64,000 nt of DNA from Hermatobates lingyangjiaoensis (taxonomy: Eukaryota > Arthropoda > Insecta > Hemiptera > Hermatobatidae), in assembly GCA_026182355.1 (NCBI GenBank), contig JAPFBL010001928.1, positions 6,465,501 to 6,529,500 on the forward strand. Direction: 5' to 3'. This document shows positions 35,747 through 48,183 of this stretch, piece by piece. The notes beneath the pieces are model-generated. The model was given only the letters and a program-made list of their open reading frames with translations, was not told the DNA's origin and made no database searches. Position numbers and translations under genes: made by a program. Position 1 is the first letter of the stretch. Each line of letters begins with the position of its first letter.

Positions 35747-35999
35747 CTTGAAATGAAATAACTTCATTCATAACAACCAGTGGAAACAGTGCCTGCAATC
35801 ACAATTTAACGCAGAGTTGAAGTGGAAAACAGTTCTGCAAGATCAGCTGATTTCTTACTTGCACAGTAGAAAAAAGAGCTGTTAATGAACAAATGACAAA
35901 ACATTCGTTATATGTCATTACAGGTAAAAGTAGTTTTCGTCCAAATGAAATGTCCATATTTTAACAACAATGCCATAATAGTATTAAATACTTTATATT

Positions 36000-38900
36000 C
36001 GAGAGTGCATATAAACAACAACTAACGTAAACATCCAAGAACCTCCAAAGGAATCCACCTTCAAAATATATCAATTCGATTTGTGGGTCATAAACTAACC
36101 TGCTTATATCTTTCCTCAAGGGTGAAATTTTCAACCGTTGTCATAAGGAAAAGTTTTGTAAAGCAGCAATGAGACGTAGTAAATACAAATTATAAATCAA
36201 ACAGTGTCAAACTAACTCAAATTGTACGTTAAGAACATCAACAAAGTTCACAAAAGAAGATTTACGCCAGTTAAACATTAGTCCCGAGATTCTTGAATTT
36301 TATTTGAAGATGGTTGCAATTTCACCACAAATTATGATCCACACTTTTTCGATGAACTGGAAATATCACTAAACCAACCGGTGAGAAAGCAAATTAATTT
36401 ATATCATAATATATATGTACACTGTCATGGCAGACTTCATCTATAAACAACTGTAGAAGGATAACTGGCGCGGGAATCCCGTGCCCAATATTTGGAAAGT
36501 GATACACTGTAATTGTCAGTATTTGAACACTTTCTTTAGCAATAAAACAATATTTCATAATTTAAATTATTTTAAAACTTCTTCAGGAATTCGCCTTTAT
36601 TATAACTTTTTTCTATCACAGAATTATTTAATCATTGCTCTGTAAGTATAAAAAAATTGAAGATATTCCTACTTTAATAATTTTGTTTTCAAGTTTGACT
36701 AAATCATTTTTTTATTTAAAGATTATGTTTTTTGTTGGTTTTATATTTATAAATTATTATGTTAATAATCCATAAGGTCTGACTTTAAGGTCTGATAATT
36801 CTACTTTAAGAATTCTCAGTTCTGCCAACCTGAATTCAATTTATAAAATGAAAGATATCCTATCAGCTAGAACTATATTCTTCTAACATACTTAAGTAAA
36901 CGTACTTTAATCTTATTATAAAATAAATACCTAATAATAATTTTCATGAAGTTATAATTAGAAATTATTTTGTTAAATAAATTTTCAACACAAGATTAAT
37001 ATGTAGTTATATTCTTAAAAACAAAATAATGGTTCGTTTTTACTATAATATTTTTAGTTATTACAATTTGTTCATGTAATTTCATCTAATAATTTAATTT
37101 ATGATTAATTTATTGCATTTATTTACAGAATTCATGAATGAGTCGTGAAATTACAACGTAAAAATGCTCCAATACACTTAATGGTAATACATTTTTACAT
37201 TTAAACGTAATCATTTCATATTCATTCAACGCTGTTGGAGGTAAGTAATTGAAGTTATTGTAGTAAAAAGTGTGTCTCACTCATATTTCAAAGTATGGTT
37301 TTGTAAAGGTTTATAATTACTTTACCTTGTTTCTTCAAGAAAAAACTCCTTTGACTTGATGATATGAAAAGCAATGGATTTATGCGTAAGAAGCCAATGA
37401 AAACATAGGAACATTGTTAAGGAAATAGATAAAATTTAGAATTTATGTATAAACCAGCGGCTGGTCATTACATAACAAGGATATGAAATAAACTAGTATT
37501 TAATGGCTCCTCCCCATTCCAGAGCTTATATTAAAAATAATCGGTTTTCCATCATAGGTTTTCTTAAAGTAAATAGTCTTAAATTTTTATTTTCATATTA
37601 CATAGAGTCAGATCCATCCATGGGCTGAAGACTCAAAAATAATTGGAACCAATTCTAGGAATTCGTTGATTAGCTCAAGAGCTAAAAAGGCCTCCATTAT
37701 TTATTCCTGTTGGTCTTTTCTGGCAGGCATGGCCAAACAAACTAACTATGTTTATAGCTTTATTGATAATTTCATTGACTAAAAATAAAGGAATACACAT
37801 ATTTTAGTCTACTTGGTAATTTAGTACTGTAGAAGTAAGTACTTGATAATAATTCTTCTGTAAAAAAGAATTCTATAGTTTTTTTTAGCAAAATTGGCAA
37901 TAAAAAAGGAACTTACGACAAAAACTATTATTTTTTACTCAACTATTAATCATCTAGAGTTAAAATGTTATATACAAAATCTTTCAAAAACTTTTATATA
38001 CATTTTCATGTTGACATCCTAGAACCCACGTTTTATAGATTCGTGGTATATGTATATCACAATATTGTGGATTATTGCTACAGGTAATTTATTACTACAG
38101 GTACCACGACAAAACAAATAACAATTAAATTCAAAATATCAACTTTTTTGTAGAAGAAAAATTCTATAGTATTTTGAGCATAATTGACAACAAAAAAGGA
38201 ACTTTACGAAAAAACTATTTTTTTTCTCAAAAAAATATTTTTTTTTAGTATACTTTTTACTAATTAAAAATGTTATATATAACATTTAACATTTTTATTT
38301 AACTGTTGTTATGTATAAAAGTGTTAACATTTTTACTGTTTTGAGTAAAACTTTTTAGTAATAATACTACGAAACTATTCTAAATATTAGTAGTTTAACT
38401 ACTTATGATCTAGAGTTAAAATTTTATGTATAAAATTTTTGAAAACATTTTCGTCTAGATGAAAATATGAATTTTTGCTTATACCAGTAAGAAGTGTAAT
38501 CCTGAGTGTATTAATATCGAAAGAAGACCGACCAGAACTTGGTTGCTTGTCCAATATGCTTTCATTTGTATATATATCAATGTAAATATACATGAAATTG
38601 TATCTATCTAACTTGATCAGAATAGATAAAAATAAAAAAGCTGGTTATTTTTTGTATGTAATATATATTTATTTAAAATAAATATTATTCTGATAAAAAA
38701 TACATTTTGTTTATTTTAAAAGGAAATAAAATTTGTTCTATATATTAGATATAAAGTTTGTACAGTTTTCATTTACTATTGAAGGGAGACTTCATGGCTT
38801 AATTTATGTTATATATACATCACATTCTTTTACATTAGTGATAACAGCATTATCATTACAGTCTTGTGAAAGGAGATAACTAGAGGTGTCAAATTTGCTG

Positions 38901-39740
38901 CCTATTAAAAGTAATGGTTTACAATTACACAATATGGTATGATATTATATGATGGTGACATCCACCACAGTAATATACAGAAAATTATTTCGAAATTAGA
39001 GCTTCTCTCCTTCTTTCCACAGCTCATATTAGACAATTTTTAAGTTTCCAAGTGTCAGATTTTCTCAAGTACGTTATCTAAGTTTCTATAAAACTTTTTT
39101 TTTTAATTTTTAGATTAAATAAAGTTAGATCAATCCATGGTTAATGAGTTATAAGGAACTAGATTGGTTGACTCTAGACTTTACACATCAGAAAAGACTT
39201 TGCCTTGATTTGGTCAATTTATCTAAATTCTTATCAGTCATTCGCAATGGGTGTAAATAGCAGTGTCATTTAATTTAACACTGAGATCTAGAAAATATAT
39301 TTAAAAAAAATTGCTAAATATAAACTATTTTTTTCCATTAAAAAAACTATACAAACTTTTATAGCTTTTAAAAATACTATTAGCTAAATAAAAACTATTT
39401 ATTCCATATAAAAACTATAATTTTCTATATAAGGATTCCAAATTAATACCATATCCAGTCCATTCTTGCGATTCTTAAGCAACATTAATGGTTATTACAA
39501 CTATAATTCATATTATTACAACTATATTGTCAGTGATGTGTAGAACTCTCATGAAGTCTGGATTTAATATTTTAGTTTTATGCCAAACCTCCCCCCTACA
39601 CACAAACTACATATATACTTTCTTCAACTCTTGATATCCAACAAATACTCCTGTGCAAAAAATTGGTTTTTAATTGACCTGTTTGAAAATAATCACTATT
39701 TATTTCATTTCTTTGAGCCTCTATGTCAGTAAATATATCT
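36000..39740. other. AT-rich DNA upstream of Nipped-B
   Basis: The stretch next to Nipped-B (to about 36500) includes a GC patch GGCGCGGGAATCCCGTGCC near 36468 and may hold promoter sequence. Beyond it are only diffuse duplications, such as AAAAAAGGAACTT blocks near 37900 and 38195. No gene found. Confidence 0.4.
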
Positions 39741-39749
39741 TTTTTTTTT

Positions 39750-41200
39750 GATGAGATGCCCCCCATGTTTGGATTAGCCCCCCTTCAACAAGTCACTGCA
39801 TATTGTACAGTTGTACAGTGTGAGGCACCACAGAATAGTATACTGTATATGTTGTGATTTTTCATATCTCTTTTCTTTTTTTTTTTATGAGAAGCCCCCC
39901 ATGTTTGGATTAGCCCCCCTTCAACAAGTCACTGCATATTGTACAGTTGTACAGTGTGAGGCACCACAGGATAGTATACTGTATATGTTGTGATTTTTCA
40001 TATCTCTTTTCTTTTTTTTTTTATGAGATGCCCCCCATGTTTGGATTAGCCCCCCTTCAACAAGTCACTGCATATTGTACAGTTGTACAGTGTGAGGCAC
40101 CACAGGATAGTATACTGTATATGTTGTGATTTTTCATATCTCTTTTCTTTTTTTTTTATGAGATGCCCCCCATGTTTGGATTAGCCCCCCTTCAACAAGT
40201 CACTGCATATTGTACAGTTGTACAGTGTGAGGCACCACAGGATAGTATACTGTATATGTTGTGATTTTTCATATCTCTTTTCTTTTTTTTTTATGAGATG
40301 CCCCCCATGTTTGGATTAGCCCCCCTTCAACAAGTCACTGCATATTGTACAGTTGTACAGTGTGAGGCACCACAGGATAGTATACTGTATATGTTGTGAT
40401 TTTTCATATCTCTTTTCTTTTTTTTTTTATGAGATGCCCCCCATGTTTGGATTAGCCCCCCTTCAACAAGTCACTGCATATTGTACAGTTGTACAGTGTG
40501 AGGCACCACAGGATAGTATACTGTATATGTTGTGATTTTTCATATCTCTTTTCTTTTTTTTTTATGAGATGCCCCCCATGTTTGGATTAGCCCCCCTTCA
40601 ACAAGTCACTGCATATTGTACAGTTGTACAGTGTGAGGCACCACAGGATAGTATACTGTATATGTTGTGATTTTTCATATCTCTTTTCTTTTTTTTTTAT
40701 GAGATGCCCCCCATGTTTGGATTAGCCCCCCTTCAACAAGTCACTGCATATTGTACAGTTGTACAGTGTGAGGCACCACAGGATAGTATACTGTATATGT
40801 TGTGATTTTTCATATCTCTTTTCTTTTTTTTTTATGAGATGCCCCCATGTTTGGATTAGCCCCCCTTCAACAAGTCACTGCATATTGTACAGTTGTACAG
40901 TGTGAGGCACCACAGGATAGTATACTTTATATGTTGTGATTTTTCATATCTCTTTTCTTTTTTTTTTATGAGATGCCCCCCATGTTTGGATTAGCCCCCC
41001 TTCAACAAGTCACTGCATATTGTACAGTTGTACAGTGTGAGGCACCACAGGATAGTATACTGTATATGTTGTGATTTTTCATATCTCTTTTCTTTTTTTT
41101 TTTATGAGATGCCCCCCATGTTTGGATTAGCCCCCCTTCAACAAGTCACTGCATATTGTACAGTGTGAGGCACCCCAGTATAGTCAACCGTACATGTTGT
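39750..41200 (+). repeat. Tandem array, 11 copies of a roughly 135-bp unit
   Basis: Unit GATGCCCCCCATGTTTGGAT + TAGCCCCCCTTCAACAAGTC + ACTGCATATTGTACAGTTGT + ACAGTGTGAGGCACCACAGG, then a T-rich part. Copies are nearly identical apart from the length of the poly-T run and single changes; the eleventh is diverged and truncated. No internal reading frame is long enough to be meaningful. Confidence 0.92.
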
Positions 41201-41597
41201 GATTTTCCATAACTCGTTATCTATTATTTATTAAACAAGAATGTGTTTTGTAAATGTTATCTTCTGGGTCATCACAAATGTTTTATTGTGAGATTAGATT
41301 TAAATTTGTATTTATATTTTTATAATTTAAAGATTAGTTAATATTTTTAATCATGTTTTAGTATCAAAATTAATCTGCTTTCATTGTAACTTACTTTAGA
41401 CGGTTTTTGTTTATTATTTATATTTTGTTTTTCCTAGTTGTTTGACCATTTTGGTACTATTTACTTCCTTTTAAGCATAATAATGCCATTATTATAAATA
41501 AGCACAATATTAATAGTCATGCTAACAAATATATTTAAAGAAATAATTCACAAATGGGTTCGTAGTTATCTTTATAGAATATAAATTAGCATCTTAT

Positions 41598-41790
41598 TTA
41601 TTCTGAGGTAAAATAGATAAACTAACAAAAGTCTCCAAACAAATGAAGTTTTATTCAACGCGTTTCAAACACTTTGTGCTCATCATCAGGAAGACACTAT
41701 AATACAAATTATATCTAATTAGTTACAAAAATTATAGTTACAAAAATAATTAAGAGAAATTCATAAAATTCAATTAAGAGAATTCAAGAC
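41598..41790 (-). mobile_element. Penelope-tail-like repeat with intact hammerhead-like core
   Basis: About 90% like 215-400. Flanked by the same ATTCTGAGGTAAA... start. It carries the core annotated separately. Confidence 0.65.
41652..41695 (-). ncRNA. Hammerhead-like ribozyme core
   Basis: CTGATGA (complement of 41683-41689), extra T, stem II GAGCAC-AAA-GTGTTT, GAA, stem III ACGCGT, cleavage base T, then GAATAAAAC. Stem I GAA/TTC is three pairs. Core bases complete. Confidence 0.6.
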
Positions 41791-42164
41791 ATACCCAAGG
41801 ATGTGGTACTGACATCATCTTATTTATGTTTACCAGCATCACTTTTTATTGGTCTGAGTTTTTAAATAAAATATAGTTAGCTGATTCCCCAACAATGTGT
41901 TCAATAGATTTGTCAAACCCAAATTTTATTAATAATTACGAAATAATTTTTTGTATAAATTTTGTGAAAAATTGAATTATTTTCAGTTAATTGATCCAGC
42001 ATAGTTCCAAAAAAAGTTTTAAAGGGCTTATCATAATTTTTTATCTTTACAATTTATAAACTTAAAAGAATTATAATAAAATATATATCTTCCTCCTCCT
42101 ACTTTTAGTATAATGATTCTACAATATTTAAGTAATATTGGAACCATCTGAGCGCTTTGTCCCA

Positions 42165-42205
42165 CAGAAAAGGACGTTAACCGTCGGTCCCGAGCCTATA
42201 TAGTA
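42165..42205. mobile_element. SINE fragment
   Basis: AGGACGTTAACCGTCGGTCC then CGAGCCT is the reverse complement of part of the SINE body seen at 740-770. Too short for strand or age. Confidence 0.45.
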
Positions 42206-43179
42206 ATTGCTTACAGTATTCTTGTTAATTTATTATGTTCTTATAATGTCTTTCTAATAAAACAAAATAATTTGATGCTATAATTAACAAACTAAATTCT
42301 ATTGCAACTAATGGATTACTTAATCACATTGAAATAAATAGATTACTGAAATGCATTGTTTATTGTCTCTACTAATGGTTTATTTATAGCAAAATTAAGT
42401 GTAAACGAATCCGAATTTTTTTACTTTATTATTACTACTTAGTTTACTATGATCCCTTAAAATATAAACGATATTTAATAATTTGAAGTTATAGTTAAAT
42501 AATTATTTTTCATTCAAATTTAAATATATTATTGAAATATAAAAAATTAACGCAGTATAACTCACATTTTCTCCTCACTCCTTATTTGAATACAACATTT
42601 TTCAATGTATTGACCGATATTTTATTCACAATGTTTTTAAAAAAAATGATTATAAATAATTTTTTATCAACAATTACCTTTTACGATATTTTTGTTGATT
42701 ACTTTTTATTTTATAATAATTTAGCAAGGATCAAGCAATATAAAAAAGTAATATAATATAAAAATATACTCTTTCAATGAGACAGATATCAACAAAACAT
42801 ATTTATAACTTATAAATATAATTTTTTTAATAATTTAGCATTTTATTGCCATTTTTTTTTTAATTTTTTTTTCGGTTGAATAGAGAGATTCTTCTCAGTC
42901 ACTTTATGACTCATACCTTCTCAATTACATACAATTTCCAAGAAATAAAATTCAGGATGTTAATTGCAAAGTTATTCATTATTCTCTGGAGAAAATGAAA
43001 TTTCAACGAATATTTCCCGTTTTTAATATTATTGAAAAGTAATACATAACAAGAAACATACATATAGAGCATCCCCATTGCTTATTTCTTTTCACCAAGC
43101 ACATATTTCTAATATATTTAGTTCTTTTAATCTATATATTTAGAATTAATCAAGCATCTACATATATAGTATAGTAAAT

Positions 43180-43447
43180 GATCAAACCACAATAAGAAAA
43201 TGGGAAAACAAGACAAAGATCTTTCAACAGTAACAAGCAGTCTTCGTCAGAGTCAAAAACCCAACTGAAACACTAGATACAGAGAACATCTGGTGAGGGG
43301 TTCTCTGCATCTAGTGTTTCAGTTGGGTTTTTGACTCTGACGAAGACCGCTTGTTACGGTTGAAAGATCTTAGTTTTGTTTTCCCATTTTCTTATTGTGG
43401 TTTGATCATTGATTGTTATTTCACGTGTTTATGTGAAATCTTTTTAT
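43180..43447. mobile_element. Nearly perfect hairpin element with intact hammerhead-like core
   Basis: Arms from TGATCAAACCACAATAAGAA to AACACTAGATRCAGAGAAC are almost perfect complements with a loop under 20 bases, followed on the right only by the TTTCACGTGTTTATGTGAAA hairpin and CTTTTTATAG. Youngest-looking member of the family at 11.1, 19.6 and 63.0 kb. Confidence 0.85.
43337..43372 (+). ncRNA. Hammerhead-like ribozyme core
   Basis: CTGACGA 43337-43343, extra A, stem II GACCG 43345-43349 with CGGTT 43357-43361, GAA 43362-43364, stem III AGATCT 43365-43370, cleavage base T. All core bases present. Confidence 0.6.
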
Positions 43448-43459
43448 AGTATAGTAAAA

Positions 43460-44130
43460 AACACAGTAAATGTGCTCTGAGACCTTCCAAATGTATATCA
43501 TCAGAGAGGAACTAAACAACAGAGGGTTACAGCTTTGTTACAAAAAAAAATATGAGGAGATAATATAAACATATGTTAAAATATAAAAAAATTTAAAATT
43601 ACAAGCTAAAAAGAAAAACAATAAAGAAAAAAACCAAACATTATAAAGGGGAAAAATCTAGATACCAAGTGGAGAATCATTAGTTCGATTAGAGCTCATA
43701 CTGTTAGGTTTTAAAATATTAGAGGTTCAATTTGTTTGACTATACCCTCAACTAAAACATTATCAAATTTAATAATAATTTTGATAAGGGCTGCTGTTGA
43801 TAAGGTTTACAAAACTATATTTGATCACGGCACTTTCCATAAAGTTCCTTTCAATGTCTGAAGCTAGAAACATCAGTTCCTTGGCATTTACCCATTTCGT
43901 TGAGTGGCTCTTGCTTTTTTATATGTTGAAACAATGTACTAGACTCTTCCTATCTTCTAATGGCATATTTATGCTGCTTGCATGCTTTTACCTGTTTGAC
44001 CAACATATGTTGAGCTACAATCGTCACAAGGTATATTATAAACAACCTTCTTTCTCTTTGTTATGATTGCTGACCAGTCTGCTGTATAAACAGAATAAAC
44101 AGTTGAGCTCTTATGACCTCAGAGCACATT
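43460..44130 (-). pseudogene. Decayed Penelope-like GIY-YIG endonuclease
   Basis: Reading the minus strand downward from about 44070: VVYNIPCDDCSSTYVGQTGK (CxxC plus YVG strand), then, after frame breaks, HKYAIRR, STLFQHIKKQEP, and KELMFLASDIERNFMESAVI. This order is that of the Penelope endonuclease domain, from a lineage different from the 2.3-kb element. Stops and frameshifts show it is dead. Near 43480-43510 a broken CTGATGA...GGAAGGTC hints at its hammerhead. Confidence 0.65.
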
Positions 44131-44149
44131 TTCTGTGTTTTCTACTTTT

Positions 44150-45000
44150 TCCTTGTGGCTTATACTTTCATTAGTTTTCATCACATGTTTATTGTGATTA
44201 TTTAGTATATATTATAGTAAATAACTTACAAAACTAATATAATAAGTTTTAAATAATTTAAAAATTTAATATAATATAATTAATATTTATATTTATTAAT
44301 ATAAATCTACTGCTTTTTCCATTTTTAAACCCTAATTAAACAACACATTAATAAATAATATTTTTTTGGACGCAGGTTTGCAAATATTAGCGTTTCTTTT
44401 ATGGTTTTCTATTATAGAATTGATGTTACATTTGTAGTGATTGAAAAATATTTATTGCAAAAATATTTTACCAATATTATTTTTTAATTTTATAAATATT
44501 AAAAAAAAAAAAGAATATTTATTATGTGAAATTGTATATTGTGTGGTCATTAATTTAGTAAGTGGGTAATTATCGTAATTATTTAACTGCATTTGTTTCT
44601 CTACCTGTAATACAGATGTTCTAGTAAGTCATTTGTTTTGATTTTCTTTTATCGTTTAATTAGTTTTATTGTCATTTGTTTTGATTGGAAGTTGTTCAAC
44701 TCTTTTGTTTACTGTTTTTTATCTCACCTGTTTAAATTAACAATTATGAACCCTCTTTTGTTGAAGCAGTATGATTTTCATTTCTTTTCACTGGCATTTG
44801 TTAAACCTATTTTTTTTTAAATTATTTTAATCGTCTTTTGTTGTTTGATATAAATAAATGAGTTCCAACATTTCAATAAATTAAAACAAATGAATTGTTA
44901 TTATATGATGACAAATCTTTGACAGAATCAAAAATTTGATTATACTTGGTATTCCCAAATATCATTAGAAATTATAGAATAGTAGAAAATACTATTATTA
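44150..45000. other. AT-rich intergenic DNA, nothing recognised
   Basis: Mainly T/A-rich sequence without repeats or reading frames I can support. Confidence 0.5.
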
Positions 45001-45029
45001 GTGTAGTGTTAAACAAATGCTTCTGTATA

Positions 45030-46165
45030 CACCACATTAGATGTCTGTCCTTCAGGTTCATGGAAGAACAAACAGTTAGAACCTCTGACTCTTGAGCAAG
45101 CAAACTACAGTTGACCATGTGAGGAAAACTTGGTCTCATTCACTTCAATTCCTGCGTTAGATAAAGTTTCCCCTTGCAACTTAGTTAACGTCTTAGTGAA
45201 ACAGAATCCAACTGCACTTTGCAATCAGTAAACAATCACTGCAATGAAAACAGATTTCTCATTTAAATTCATATTGCAATTATATTGCAATTTCATTGCA
45301 ATGAAAACAGTGTCTCGGAATCAATGGTATGCGTGGTATATACACAGACTCCCCAATACCACACCCAGGGATAATGGCCGCCTCTATGGCATATCTGTGC
45401 AGAGCACGAACTCAGAGTCGTGCCTGTTGCACAGTTTTGGGGCACTCACGTTCGTAACATAAAATTTGTTACTGCTACTAAATTGCAGCATGATTGGTGC
45501 TCCTACTTTAACTTTTTACTCATGAGCAGGCAGTCCAGGAAAAATAAATTTAGAGTCAAGAAATTCAGTTAAATAATGTACTGCTTCCTTATCACTAATC
45601 ACACTCTTTACTGACTTGTAAGTTCTTTCCTCGGCATGATATAGCGTAAGAACTTGTTTGTTGATTTTTTCTGCCTGTTCATATTAAGGGCTGAGAATTT
45701 CTCGTTCACAAAACTATTTATTCTTAATAGATAGTACATCCCCGACTCTGGGAAACACCTTTTCAATGATGTGAAATAGGCACTATATACATATGGTCAA
45801 ATGAAATTAAAATCAACTAACAATACCTACTTGCCACACCTGTGTATTTTCTTAATAAACAACTCTGTGAAGTTAGCAAAATACATCTTAAAGCCCCATA
45901 ACTTCACTTCTGTACTGAATTATCAATCTATTTAGAGCCTATATTTTAAGTTAGGCATACACACATCTAGAGTCAAAGTTTCACCTCGTTATGTCTCATG
46001 GTGGCTGAGTTTACTTGTGAGTTTTTGCTTTAAACGTCCATAACTTCACTTCAACGTTGAATTTCGAATCAATTTAGAGCCTATATTTTAAGTTAGAGAT
46101 ACAGAAATCTCAAATCTCTTACGACCGTCCCGGACGGCAAAAATGATTGCTACTCCACTGGTACT
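45030..46165 (-). pseudogene. Helitron/Pif1-like helicase fragment, dead
   Basis: Minus strand from about 45690: YEQAEKINKQVLTLYHAEER, then HYLTEFLDSKFIFPGLPAHE, a stop, KVKVGAPIML, and after a disrupted stretch LTKLQGETLSNAGIEVNETK and FSSHGQL. This is the C-terminal part of Helitron helicases (the GLPPH...LKVGxPxxLLRN and ...SHGQLYVA pattern). The right-hand part (45780-46165) is 3'-type sequence shared with 47.2-47.4 kb. Confidence 0.65.
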
Positions 46166-46674
46166 AATAGTAATTTGGTAGAACAAAGGGTAGATTTGGG
46201 GTTAAGATACATGATCTAATAAATCATCTCTCACAACAAAACATTACACTTGTAAATGTTTTACAAGTTAACAATAAAGGTTTTATTGTCTTAACTCAGA
46301 CAATGTATTTTGTTGCATGACTTTTCAAGTTTAAATCATTCAATTTGAAGAGACTCTAAGATATTTGCATACATCTGAGAGTTCTAGTTATTGAATATTG
46401 AACGAAAAGTGCGTTGAGACCTATTTTCCTTCTGTTTGAAGAAGGTATAATTGGCGTTTTAACCGTATTTAAAATAACCTACCCCAGTCTTGATAACTGA
46501 TATCATATAGCATTGTGACAAACATGATTACATAGAAGTATTTAAAAAAACTTACTTCCACATTATTAATGATACTATTAAAATATCTGAGAGTTTCAAT
46601 ATTAAAGATACCTCTAAATTTATTGTAATAATATTTTTGTATTGATATTTCTTCTCGGCCACTGATTTTTCAAG

Positions 46675-46775
46675 TTCACAGAAGGGGTTCTTAAAGATTT
46701 TGATCAATCAGGAGTTGAATTTTTATTGACCAAAATCCTCGAGAACCCCTTCTGAGAACTTGAATAATATTTTTG
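46675..46775. repeat. Short hairpin
   Basis: AGAAGGGGTTCTTAAAGATT is mirrored by ATCCTCGAGAACCCCTTCT with a loop of about 40 bases. It lies between the two Helitron fragments. No hammerhead core. Confidence 0.6.
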
Positions 46776-47079
46776 GTTTAATGTATCACACCAACAGCAT
46801 TGTTTTGTCTACTATGTTGAAATGTTGGAACTAATTTAAAATTAAGTTATTACTAAAGTCTATCTGACAACATCAAGTATATCTTTAAGGATGGTTTGCA
46901 AGATTAGCCTAAACAGTAATACACATACGAGTATAATATGATAGTTTCTTCTTAAAATAATTTAAACTAAATTTAAGTTTAAAAGCGTGGATAAATCAAT
47001 TTAATTAAACTTTTAATAGATAAAATGTAAGTAGAGTTCTAATATAATGCTATTTACCAGTGTATTTCTATTTTCATAA

Positions 47080-47730
47080 TCTATATAAATAAAATAATGA
47101 TTTTGTCTGTACATTGCTTAGAACTGACTCAATTCAAGTTTTCTTTACGTTTCATACATTAGAGAAACCGAATCCACCCTTAGAAAAATTTTTGTCGGTT
47201 TGTCCCCAAAATTTGGTCACAAGTAAACTCAGCTACCATAAGACATATCAAGCTGAAACTTTTACAGTAGATTTTTGTGTATGTCTAACTTAAAATATAG
47301 GCTCTGAATGGATTGAAAATTCAACGTAGAAGTGAAGTTATGTACTTTTAAGCTATATTTTGTTAACTTCACAGACATGTTTATTTTAAAAATATATAGG
47401 TGTAGCAAGTAGGTATTGTTAGTTGAATTTAATTTCATTTGCGTATATGAATATATTGCGTATTTGAGATCATTGAAAAGGTGTTTCCCAGAGTTCAAGA
47501 TGTACTATCTATTCAGAATACATAGCTTTTGTGAACGAGCAATACCATTGATTCTGAGTCACTATCAGTTTCTGTTTAAACAATTGCAAAGTCCCGTCAG
47601 AGTCTGTTTAGCAATGACGTTAACTAAGTCGCAAAGGGAAACTATCTACCGCAGGAATTGAAATGAGCGAGACCAAGTTTTTCTCACATGGTCAACTGTA
47701 GTAGTTTTGCTTTTCTCAAGAGTCAGAGGT
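47080..47730 (+). pseudogene. Second Helitron/Pif1-like helicase fragment, inverted relative to the first
   Basis: Plus strand: FLFKQLQSPVRVCLAMTLTK then SQRETIYR, a stop, GIEMSETKFFSHGQL. Same conserved block as the minus copy. The segment 47250-47460 mirrors 45780-46080. A CTATATAAATAAAATAATGA motif at 47083 resembles Helitron-type element starts. Confidence 0.6.
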
Positions 47731-47899
47731 TCCAACTCTTTGTTCTTAAAGGACAGACAGCTAATGTAGTGCACACATAGGCATTTGCTTAACACTGTAC
47801 TAATTATGGTATTTTCTACTATTCTATAACTTCTAATGATATTTTGGAATACCAAATATAATTTTTTTATTCTACCAAAGACGGGTACGTTTGCTAGTC

Positions 47900-48105
47900 A
47901 AGAATAAATAAAACATAATGAGTAAACATTTTTAAGATACCGTTTACTAATTATGGGTTCAAGGGGTAGTCAGTAGAGTCTAACATTATGCTGTTTACCA
48001 ATATATATATTTTTTTTACATAATTATGAATAAATAAAACATTTTAACGTTTAAACATTTCTAAGATACTGCTTACTAATTATGGGTTCAAAGGTTAATC
48101 ACTTT
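47900..48105 (+). repeat. Direct repeat, two copies of about 75 bp
   Basis: AATAAATAAAACAT...TTACTAATTATGGGTTCAA occurs at 47903-47962 and 48031-48092. Confidence 0.6.
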
Positions 48106-48183
48106 CAATCTGTAATGATATAAATTGTAGGGTTGTGCTTGATGAAAACGCTGTTACTATACAAGGTTGAAGGTTTGTTTTGG

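Noticed and set aside
39811..40535. Repeated 60-codon frames (MYSVRHHRIVYCICC...)
   Set aside because: They arise from the 135-bp tandem array (135 is a multiple of three) and stop each time; no flanking gene structure.
43797..44066. 89-codon plus-strand frame
   Set aside because: It is antisense to the decayed Penelope endonuclease, which gives the better protein match.
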